A stretch of 12,530 nt of DNA from Desulfovibrio sp. (GTDB taxonomy: Bacteria > Desulfobacterota > Desulfovibrionia > Desulfovibrionales > Desulfovibrionaceae). Under the pieces are notes generated by a model, which saw only the letters and a program-made list of their open reading frames with translations, made no database searches and had not been told where the DNA came from. The position numbers were made by a program, and so were the translations under genes. Below, one piece after another: positions 5,817 through 12,530 of the stretch; the first letter of the stretch is position 1; every line of letters starts with the position of its first letter. Where the stretch lies: assembly GCA_009773975.1 (NCBI GenBank), contig VSMX01000008.1, positions 13,808-26,337 of the forward strand. Direction: 5' to 3'.

Positions 5817-5871
5817 TCGCCAATCAGACGCGAGTTAAACGCTGTTTATCATGCTACAAGCCAGGCCAGCA

Positions 5872-6411
5872 ATGAAAAGATATTTGTTCTTTTTGACGCT
5901 TATTGCCATTCTTTCCATATCCTTGCCCGCATATTCCGTGCCAACCGACAAAAAATCTTCCGCCAATGAAGATGAATGGACCAGCATGCCTGCCGGCGGC
6001 CGTCCCGCCTATATGGGCATTCAGGGCGGCACAATGCCCGTAAGCCTGCTTGTCGCGGGAAACGGGAAAGCCCTGCTGACTTTTGTTGGCCGCACGGGCA
6101 ATGACTTTCTCGAGGTACTCAAGGCCACGGACTTGCCCCTGCCAAGCCTGCTCAATGCCACCAAATCCCATTCAAACCCGTTGCCCCTGCCCGCGAATTG
6201 CGGGCTTTTTGCAGGCAACGCCACTGCCAGCCTGCCTGTTATCGCCCTGTCTGGCGAAAAGCTGGCCGCCCATCAGGACAAATTGCAGCCCTTTGGCCTT
6301 TCCGATCAACCGCTCTGCATCGAGGGCGAAATCCTCCGCCCGGCAGCGACTTCCAAAGCCAAAAGCTGCAGGCTCTTCTTTCTGCCGGCCTTTTTGCAGC
6401 CAAAGCGCTGA
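5872..6411 (+). CDS. Hypothetical exported protein
   Basis: I do not recognise the family. The chosen ATG at 5872-5874 gives 179 residues that open with a clear Sec signal peptide: MKR, then a hydrophobic core (YLFFLTLIAILSISL), then a small-residue cleavage site near PAYS-VP (about residue 22). The mature part starts with a short charged stretch (DKKSSANEDEW), then GGRPAYMGIQGGTMPVSLLV and a region of alternating hydrophobic residues suggesting beta structure. Three cysteines lie at 110, 149 and 166, which could allow one disulfide in the periplasm. The C-terminus ends SCRLFFLPAFLQPKR with no anchor or barrel signature. An in-frame ATG 21 bases upstream (5851) would add MLQARPA before the signal peptide and has no ribosome site, so it is disfavoured. 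The signal peptide and GC-rich codon use make it a plausible real gene. It stands alone, divergent from fliM and convergent with tamB. Confidence 0.72.
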   Translation: MKRYLFFLTLIAILSISLPAYSVPTDKKSSANEDEWTSMPAGGRPAYMGIQGGTMPVSLLVAGNGKALLTFVGRTGNDFLEVLKATDLPLPSLLNATKSHSNPLPLPANCGLFAGNATASLPVIALSGEKLAAHQDKLQPFGLSDQPLCIEGEILRPAATSKAKSCRLFFLPAFLQPKR

Positions 6412-6552
6412 TCCTGCTTTTCAGAACTGCCTTGTGCCTCAATTTCTTGCCAGATGCAAAACGGGATACGTCCTGCCCGTCAACAGGGCTGCGCCCGACC
6501 AGGGAAAAACCCAGTTTCCTGTAAAAGCCAGGGCGGATGCGCCAATTATTCA

Positions 6553-9500
6553 TCAATAATTATACTTCCACTTGTAGCCGCCCCATGTATTGGACTGGTC
6601 GGTCTTGAGCTCGATATTGCTGTGCGGGGTCAATTCCAGCTGGATGACAAAAGCCGTTGAATCCGGCTTCATGCCCTGCTGGACGCCCATATATATCCAG
6701 TCGTTGATATATTTGCCCGCTTCAAGCGTTGTGCCCGAAGCCGTCGTTTCGCCCGGCTCGCCGCCCTTGTCCGCGGAAGACGAGCCAAGCCGCAGGACAT
6801 CGAGGCCCAGGGCTTTCTTCCCAAGCTGGAAAATGCCGCTGCCATTGCCTGTAAAGCCAGCCAGCTGGGCAACCGCCCCGGCAAGCTGCAGGGCCTCCAG
6901 CCTGCTAAGCTCATTTGAGCTGCGTCCGAAAAGCACCCTGGAAAGAACGTCGTCCCTTGGCAGGCTCGGGTCGCTGGTCAAGTCCAGCTTCATCTTGTTG
7001 ACCGGCCCCGTTATCAGCAAGTGGGCCGTCAAATCTGGCGTTTCATTGGTCAGTTCGATATCAAGAAGCGGATTGGCAAGTGAGCCGCCCGCAAAGGTTA
7101 CCGCGCCGCGGGTCAGCACAAAATTCTTGCCCAGAAAATCGAAAGTGCCCTTGTAGCAGCTCACGCTTCCTGTAATCACCGGGTCAAAGGGCGTGCCGCC
7201 AATCAGCAAGTGGGCCTCCCAAAGGCTGGTCAGGCCGCGCCCTTCCACGCTGAAGCGCGGCGGCATGTTGATGCGCACGTTCAGCTTGCCCTGTCCTTCA
7301 GGATGCGCCTTTTTGGCCGCTGCTTTTTCGGCGGCAGCCTTTTCCGTGGCCGGCGTCGAAATTGGCAGGGTTGTTACGCTGCCCCCGCCCATGGCAATGT
7401 TGTCCAGAAGCACTTCGCCCTTGTCCACGATAATTTCGCCGTCTATCACCGGTTGCGTCGCGCTGCCCGTAACCGATGCCCCGCCCGATAGCTGCACATG
7501 CACATCGCGGCGCCGCAAGGGACGCAGGCGATTGATTTTGGCCCGGATATTCAGATTATCGCCGGTGAGGGCGCCTCCGCCATTTACGGTGACCGTGCCG
7601 CCGCGCCCGTCGGACGCGCTCATGGCCAGCTTCATCGCGCCCGGAAGTCCCCCTTTCGCAGTGGCGCCGGCATCGCTCAGGGAAAGGGCCACCCTGATTG
7701 CCGTCAGCAAAACACCGACCGCGACATTTTCATAGCGGCCATTGTCGATGTTGATTCCACCTTTCACGCGCGGCGAGTCCATGCTCCCGGCTGCCTCGAC
7801 ATTCATGGCTATCCGGCCATTCAGGCGCATATTGGCAACGGGAACGAGATTCCAGAGCGGGCCCAGCGCGCCCTCCCAGACAACATTGGCGGCCAGCGGC
7901 CCTTTCATGTCCGGCGCAGGTATGCCGTTGGCGCTAAAAAGCAGGGGCAGACGCGCTTTGACATCGGCAGTCTTGCCGCCCAGGGCCTGAACGGTTTTTT
8001 GCGGGAGTTCCAGTTTCGCGGTCAGGATCCCCTTGTTGCCGCCGGCCGGCTCTATGGCTCCGACAAGAGACATGGTAATCGGCGCCAGCGGCACCTTTGG
8101 CACTTTCACTTCCTTGAGGCCAAAGCGGAAATTGCCTGCCGGCCTTGTCGGCGTGCCTTCCAGACTGGCCGTTAATTCCGCTGCGCCTTCAGGCAGCTGC
8201 GGCACAAGAGCCTGCCAGGGCTTGAAAGACAGATCCGCAAGCCGGATGGCCAGATCGAGCTTTTCGGCTGAAATGCCGCCCCTGGCCGTCAGCCTGCCGG
8301 AAGGAATAATCCGCAAATCCACATTGCCCACGCCAAGGCCGTCGTCCCCGTATGTAACCTGCATTGGCGTGTCGGAATACATGCCAAGATTGACAGGCCT
8401 GCCCTTGCTGCCGTCAATTGGCGGCATGGCCATGCGCACATCAAGGGCCCGGATTTCGGCCTTGCCAGGCTCCCATTTCGCGGCCACTTTCGAGGTTATG
8501 CTGCCCGTGCTTTCAACTTCCGCAACCAGCGGACCGGCTATGGGGCCGCTGGCCGCGACCTTTGCGCCAAAATGCATTCCGGCGGCTTCCGCATTTTCAA
8601 GATTGACTTTGGCATCAATGGCCGGTTTGGCAAAAACATCGGCCAGGCCAAGCCTGGCGCCAAGTCCCCGCAGGGAAACAAGATTTTTCTTGCCCGAGGC
8701 CATGACAAAACGCGGCACTTCAATGTTGGCCTTCACATTCTGGCCGGCCTTGTCCGAGGCGAGATCAACATCAATTCTGGCGTCTCCCGAAAGGCTGTTG
8801 CCCGGCAAAAGCGCCGAAAGCGCCTCCCAATCCGCGACCTTGAGCGTAATTGAGCCGTCCAGGGCCGGTTTTTGCCCGGAATTCAGCCTGGCCGAAATAT
8901 CGCCATTGCCCCGCACCCCGGCGGCCAGCAAATCAAGCTGGCGCAAGCCGGCAATAAAATCCGATTCCCCGCCAGGCAGGGGCTTGTAGAAAAGGCCGCT
9001 ATTGCAGGTCAGGCTGTGCTTGTCAAGAGAGCCGGAAAGCTGCAGGGCCAGCCTGGTTTCATCCGCCTCCAGGGCTTTTGGGCCCAGCGGCAGAAACAGT
9101 TCCTTGCCGCCAAGATTCAGTTTCAGGTTTTTGATCGCATGGCCGGAGACTTCAATGTCCGCGCAGGCCACGGAAAGATTCAGGCTGGGCTTTTGCGTTT
9201 CTCCAGAGGCTTCAATCGCAATATTCAATGGCGCGCGCAGCATGGCCAGCAAATCCCCGGCATCAGGGGCACCATTGGCCAGATCAAGCCTGAAATCCAG
9301 GGACAGGGGGCCGTCCGGCTCTCCCTTCGCAAAACCTGGGCCGCTCTGCCAGCTGCCCGCGCCTTTGGCCTGGATGCGGCCCGCATCCAGGTTGGGTCCT
9401 GCCAGGGTGATCTTCAGGCCATCCGCCGGACCGTAACCGGGGCACGATGCCAGGGCCTCAAGGCCAAGATCCAGACTCGTTTTCCTGCCCAGCAAATCTG

Positions 9501-10449
9501 CGGGAATATCCTTGACCCCAAGTGCTGGTTCGTCAAGCACGGCCTTGACGGCCAGATTGGCTCCAAGGCCATTATCCCGGGGCATGGCCCTGATGTTCAG
9601 ATCCAGGTTGGCAGTTTCAAAGGCAAAGTCCGGCGTCCAGACCTTTTTGCCGGCCCCGTTCGCCAGGCGCGCCACGGCATTGATTGCGGCCCCGGCCTTG
9701 TCCAGCGCAAGGTCGATATCGGCATCAGCCCGCAGCATTTGCGCCGTGTCGGGAACTTCCCCTGCCATTTTTTGCGCGTCGCCATCTTGTTTGGGCCCGG
9801 ATTCGTTTTCGGCCTCCTGACGCTGCTTGTCCCCTTCAACGCCCGCCGCCCCGCCGCCAAGCAGGCTTTGCGGCAAGGTGGCGTTGACCAGGGCGACATT
9901 GTCGATTTTCACGATCGGCATCCATGATGGCGGCCTGGCCAAAAATTCGGCGCCCTGGCCGATATAGGGGCGGATATCGTCAAAGGAAAGCGGTTTTGAC
10001 GGTTCTTTCGGCTCTTCCGCTGGCGGCAGGTCGGGCAGACGCAAAAGGCTGGCTTCTGTAACATTCAGCTTTTCAATATGAATGCAGCCGGGCAATTCGC
10101 GCCATTTCCAGACAAAGCTGTTTTGCGGCGCTTTCAGGAAAACTCCCCTGTCGTCCAGCGCTTCCAGGCCGGCATTGACTGTAAAAGGCAGCGAGCCGGA
10201 AAGACTGGTTATATGAAAACGCATCTTGCCGTTCGGCTGGCCGCCGTCCAGCATCTTGTTGGCCCGGGAAACCAGCCATGCCTGGCCGCCATTGGTCTGC
10301 AAAAGCCAATAGCCCCCGCCGCCAATGGCAAGCAGAAGCAGGACGAGCAAAAGGACAAGGCCCTTGAAAAACCAGCCAATGGAACGAAGCAGCAGGGATC
10401 GCTTCTTTTTGGGCGCGGCTTCAGCCTGGGGAGCGGTTTTGGCGGACAT
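6553..10449 (-). CDS. tamB: Translocation and assembly module subunit TamB (AsmA-like/DUF490)
   Basis: A 1298-residue inner-membrane-anchored, periplasm-spanning beta-helical protein that works with TamA in outer-membrane protein insertion and/or phospholipid transport. It has a short cytoplasmic N-terminus with a basic PKKKRS patch, one membrane segment at about 24-50 (FFKGLVLLLVLLLLAIGGGG), a very long region of repeating beta-strand-like sequence, and the conserved C-terminal TamB domain from about 970. That domain includes GTPFDPVITGSVS, DFLGKNFVLTRGAVTF at about 1104-1119, the DDVLSRVLFGR block at 1166-1176, GKYINDWIYMGV, and the end WKYNY. Two low-complexity stretches stand out: a charged insert at about 204-236, and an Ala/Lys/Glu-rich stretch at about 1034-1053 within the C-terminal domain. 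The length is typical. Its ATG overlaps the tamA stop by one base (TGATG), implying translational coupling. The gene ends in tandem stops (TGATGA). Confidence 0.96.
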   Translation of the reverse strand: MSAKTAPQAEAAPKKKRSLLLRSIGWFFKGLVLLLVLLLLAIGGGGYWLLQTNGGQAWLVSRANKMLDGGQPNGKMRFHITSLSGSLPFTVNAGLEALDDRGVFLKAPQNSFVWKWRELPGCIHIEKLNVTEASLLRLPDLPPAEEPKEPSKPLSFDDIRPYIGQGAEFLARPPSWMPIVKIDNVALVNATLPQSLLGGGAAGVEGDKQRQEAENESGPKQDGDAQKMAGEVPDTAQMLRADADIDLALDKAGAAINAVARLANGAGKKVWTPDFAFETANLDLNIRAMPRDNGLGANLAVKAVLDEPALGVKDIPADLLGRKTSLDLGLEALASCPGYGPADGLKITLAGPNLDAGRIQAKGAGSWQSGPGFAKGEPDGPLSLDFRLDLANGAPDAGDLLAMLRAPLNIAIEASGETQKPSLNLSVACADIEVSGHAIKNLKLNLGGKELFLPLGPKALEADETRLALQLSGSLDKHSLTCNSGLFYKPLPGGESDFIAGLRQLDLLAAGVRGNGDISARLNSGQKPALDGSITLKVADWEALSALLPGNSLSGDARIDVDLASDKAGQNVKANIEVPRFVMASGKKNLVSLRGLGARLGLADVFAKPAIDAKVNLENAEAAGMHFGAKVAASGPIAGPLVAEVESTGSITSKVAAKWEPGKAEIRALDVRMAMPPIDGSKGRPVNLGMYSDTPMQVTYGDDGLGVGNVDLRIIPSGRLTARGGISAEKLDLAIRLADLSFKPWQALVPQLPEGAAELTASLEGTPTRPAGNFRFGLKEVKVPKVPLAPITMSLVGAIEPAGGNKGILTAKLELPQKTVQALGGKTADVKARLPLLFSANGIPAPDMKGPLAANVVWEGALGPLWNLVPVANMRLNGRIAMNVEAAGSMDSPRVKGGINIDNGRYENVAVGVLLTAIRVALSLSDAGATAKGGLPGAMKLAMSASDGRGGTVTVNGGGALTGDNLNIRAKINRLRPLRRRDVHVQLSGGASVTGSATQPVIDGEIIVDKGEVLLDNIAMGGGSVTTLPISTPATEKAAAEKAAAKKAHPEGQGKLNVRINMPPRFSVEGRGLTSLWEAHLLIGGTPFDPVITGSVSCYKGTFDFLGKNFVLTRGAVTFAGGSLANPLLDIELTNETPDLTAHLLITGPVNKMKLDLTSDPSLPRDDVLSRVLFGRSSNELSRLEALQLAGAVAQLAGFTGNGSGIFQLGKKALGLDVLRLGSSSADKGGEPGETTASGTTLEAGKYINDWIYMGVQQGMKPDSTAFVIQLELTPHSNIELKTDQSNTWGGYKWKYNY

Positions 10450-12437
10450 CAGAAAGACTGCCCTATGCTGATATAGAACTGGACCCGCGGGTCATCGTCA
10501 ATGACATGCAAGGGCGTGGCCACGTCAAGGCGCACGGGGCCGATTGGCGTATAGTAGCGAAAACCCAGGCCCGTGCCCCAATCCATGTCGCCGATGATTT
10601 GGGGCATTTCGTCCCTGTAAACCATGCCACCGTCAAGAAAGGGGACTATGCCCACATTTTCGGCCACCATGAAGCGCGCTTCGAGATTGACGACCTGGTA
10701 GGAGCGTCCGCCAAGCGGGTCGCCATCCTTGTCCCTGGGGCCTATGGCCTGATATGAATAGCCGCGCACGGAGCCAGCGCCGCCGGTAAAATAGCGCAAA
10801 CTGGCCGGTATGCTGCGCAGGGAGGATGCGCCGGGCATTCCGCCGCCTTCCACGCGGGCGGCCAGAACGATGGTATCGTCAATTTTGCCGTCGTTTTTGC
10901 GGCCAAGGGGCGCATAGTAGCCGGCAGCCGAAAAGGTGCCCGCAAAAGCGCTGAACTCTTCCTCATAATAGCCGGCAAAAGGCTTGAGCTTGAGTTCCAT
11001 TTCCATGCCCTGGCTGGGATTGAGCCGATTGTTGCGGCCGTCATAGCGCAAACCGCCCTGCGGGCTGATAACGGCATAGTCGTGGGCGTCGTGCTCGTTA
11101 TCCTTGAGGCTGCCGCCTTCCGCGTAAATCGAGAGGCCGCCCCACCAGTTGCGGGCCAGTTTTCTGTCCAGCCCAAGGGAGCCGCGCGCAAATTGCCTGT
11201 CGTATGCATCGGTGTTTTCCCAGAGCGCGGCCCCTTCGATCAGCAGACGCTGATTGCGGTCAAGAAATGCCGGCTTTTCAAAATAAGCCTTAAGGCCCCT
11301 TTCCTCCTGGGAGATTGGCGCGTCCAGATAGAGCTTTTCGCCATTGCCGAAAAGGTTGCGATGCTCCCAGGCGCCCTCCACGCCAAAACCTGTATCGGAA
11401 TCGTAACGCGCGCTGAAGCTTACCGAGCGGGCAGGCCCTTCCACCAGGCTGATATTTGCCGGCAGGACAACCGCGCCTTCATATTCCCCGGCGGCTCCGG
11501 TTTTCAAATCGCCTGCATCGGCTTTTGCCTCCACGCGGTTGAAGAGGCCCAGAGAGCGCAGATCATTGGCATAATCCTCAAGCAGATTGTCGTCCCAGGG
11601 TTCCCTGCCCCGTCTCCAGGGCACGAGACGCCGCAGGTATTCCCGGCTCACGGTCTTGTCCCCGGATATCACGATATCGCCCATGACCGCGGCCGGCCCC
11701 GGGTTTATTGTAACGTCCGCATTGAGCAGATGACCGGGCTTGTCCAGCGTATAGACGGTTTTTTCCACCTTCGCGAGCGGATAGCCGGTTTTGCGCAGAT
11801 TGTCCGGAATGGCGGAGACGGCGGCCAGCATATCATCGGCCACAATGGGCTTGCCGGCTTCCACTCCCGGCACTGTTTCGGGAAATGACGGGGGCGGCAG
11901 GGCTTCTTTTTGCAGTCCCCAGAAGCCTGTTTCGCGAAAACGGTTGCGAAAGCCCTCAGGAATGACGGGTTTGGGCACATAATGCACGAGCGCATGGCCG
12001 ACCTTGTATCGCGGCCCGGCAACCAGCTTTAGCGTCACCAGGACTGGCTTTACCTTGTCGTCCATGCTGAAGCTGGCCTCGCCATCGTAAAAGCATTGGG
12101 ACTGCAGCAGCCTGATTGCGGTTTCCTGATCCTCGCGCGCGCGCCGCTCCAGGGCCAGGACGCTGTCTGGCGCTTCCTTTTCCAGCTGCGCAAGCTGGCT
12201 CACGCCCCGCATTTTATCCTTGAGATACTTTGGGCCGTCCACAACTATTTCAGTCTTGTAGGGCACGGGATCCCCCTGCCATTCCGCGGCCGCTTTTTCG
12301 CCGGCGGCGGCATCCGCGCCAGCGGCGCCAGGGTCCGTATCCCTGCTCATCAGGCCGCAGCCGCAAACCAGATTGATCTGCGCCACAAGGCAGATTTTGA
12401 CAATGCAAAACGCGAATTTGCCCATAAATTTGCCCAT
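10449..12437 (-). CDS. tamA: Translocation and assembly module subunit TamA (Omp85 family outer-membrane protein)
   Basis: A 662-residue Omp85/BamA-superfamily protein, the outer-membrane partner of TamB. A hydrophobic export signal lies at about 8-28. Three POTRA-like domains follow: about 59-140 (beginning VPYKTEIVVDG), 141-247 (ending NADVTINPGP) and 248-332 (MGDIVISGDKTVSREYLRRLVPW...). A 16-strand-type barrel domain (about 337-662) begins VSFSARYDSDTGFG. The conserved loop-6 motif is GGAGSVRGY at 552-560 (VRGY). PIGPVRLDVATPL at 631-643 and a final Phe662 are typical of the family and of BAM substrates. It is followed directly by tamB, with which it overlaps. The signal contains VCGC at 24-27, which could act as an imperfect lipobox. 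The start is uncertain because the first 12 bases are duplicated: ATG at 12435-12437 or at 12423-12425. Neither has a well-placed Shine-Dalgarno; an AGGA lies 16 bases or more upstream. No clear promoter is seen in 12438-12530. Confidence 0.93.
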   Translation of the reverse strand: MGKFMGKFAFCIVKICLVAQINLVCGCGLMSRDTDPGAAGADAAAGEKAAAEWQGDPVPYKTEIVVDGPKYLKDKMRGVSQLAQLEKEAPDSVLALERRAREDQETAIRLLQSQCFYDGEASFSMDDKVKPVLVTLKLVAGPRYKVGHALVHYVPKPVIPEGFRNRFRETGFWGLQKEALPPPSFPETVPGVEAGKPIVADDMLAAVSAIPDNLRKTGYPLAKVEKTVYTLDKPGHLLNADVTINPGPAAVMGDIVISGDKTVSREYLRRLVPWRRGREPWDDNLLEDYANDLRSLGLFNRVEAKADAGDLKTGAAGEYEGAVVLPANISLVEGPARSVSFSARYDSDTGFGVEGAWEHRNLFGNGEKLYLDAPISQEERGLKAYFEKPAFLDRNQRLLIEGAALWENTDAYDRQFARGSLGLDRKLARNWWGGLSIYAEGGSLKDNEHDAHDYAVISPQGGLRYDGRNNRLNPSQGMEMELKLKPFAGYYEEEFSAFAGTFSAAGYYAPLGRKNDGKIDDTIVLAARVEGGGMPGASSLRSIPASLRYFTGGAGSVRGYSYQAIGPRDKDGDPLGGRSYQVVNLEARFMVAENVGIVPFLDGGMVYRDEMPQIIGDMDWGTGLGFRYYTPIGPVRLDVATPLHVIDDDPRVQFYISIGQSF
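12414..12437 (-). repeat. tamA: 12-base tandem duplication at the tamA start codon
   Basis: On the minus strand ATGGGCAAATTT (12426-12437) is followed at once by ATGGGCAAATTC (12414-12425), 11 of 12 bases identical. It encodes MGKFMGKF and provides two in-frame start codons. It looks like a small replication-slippage duplication. Confidence 0.85.
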
Positions 12438-12530
12438 AATGACAGACTATTTTTCCTGGTTATCGCTTATCATGTTCGCCTTATCGTAACTCCTGAAATT
12501 TTTGCGCGCAAGTCAAAAAAATTTCCAAAC

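Noticed and set aside
6412..6552. Possible frameshifted continuation of the exported unknown protein
   Set aside because: Open frames continue past its stop in other phases, but none resembles an extension of the same protein and no frameshift site is evident. The 141-base gap also shows no clear terminator.
6544..6561. AATTATT/AATAATT hairpin at the tamB stop
   Set aside because: The stem is purely A/T with no GC and no U-tract. It overlaps the tandem stop codons and is too weak to call a terminator.
8872..9927. Long plus-strand open frame (351 codons) opposite tamB
   Set aside because: Antisense frame produced by GC-rich codon bias in tamB. There is no domain, no ribosome site, and the minus-strand frame is continuous and TamB-like.
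12508..12517. TTGCGCGCAA palindrome upstream of tamA
   Set aside because: A single 10-base palindrome near the window edge with no known operator match; chance occurrence is likely.

Overview
The window looks like ordinary core chromosome from a flagellated Gram-negative bacterium with an outer membrane. It is moderately GC-rich in the genes and AT-rich between them. The gene families, the omega-subunit gene followed by dnaJ, and the sigma-54-type promoter before fliM suggest a sulfate-reducer-like deltaproteobacterium (Desulfovibrionaceae/Desulfobacterota). That placement is inferred from family resemblance and was not tested by a search. I see no mobile element, CRISPR array, rRNA or tRNA, and no defence or biosynthetic island.

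Layout, left to right. Positions 1-1149 (minus): rpoZ (RNA polymerase omega), then dnaJ, which runs off the left edge. Positions 1308-2057 (plus): a TtcA-family PP-loop/iron-sulfur tRNA-thiolation enzyme, divergent from rpoZ and followed by a long hairpin at 2091-2129. Positions 2203-3501 (minus): a penicillin-binding D-alanyl-D-alanine carboxypeptidase with an unusual Lys/Ala/Ser-rich tail. Positions 3502-4162: about 660 bases with no convincing gene. This stretch holds the carboxypeptidase leader, a structured AT-rich zone and the terminator of the next gene. Positions 4163-4429 (minus): a small RRM RNA-binding protein. Positions 4681-5661 (minus): flagellar switch protein FliM, preceded by a near-consensus sigma-54 promoter. 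Positions 5872-6411 (plus): an exported protein of unknown function, divergent from fliM. Positions 6553-12437 (minus): tamA and tamB, which overlap by one base and form a two-gene operon for outer-membrane protein or lipid export.

How the genes work together: the window is a set of short, mostly independent housekeeping units. TamA (outer-membrane Omp85 barrel) and TamB (inner-membrane-anchored periplasm-spanning protein) form one envelope machine. The carboxypeptidase also acts in the envelope. FliM belongs to the flagellar regulon and would be controlled by RpoN plus a flagellar enhancer-binding protein. RpoZ, DnaJ, the TtcA-like enzyme and the RRM protein serve transcription, protein folding, tRNA modification and RNA binding.

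I did not find a clearly new biological system. The best second-look items are the sigma-54 element at fliM, the hairpin plus U-tract in the carboxypeptidase leader, the carboxypeptidase's basic tail, the unassigned exported protein, the possible lipobox and duplicated start of TamA, and the structured gene-free zone around 3690-3980.
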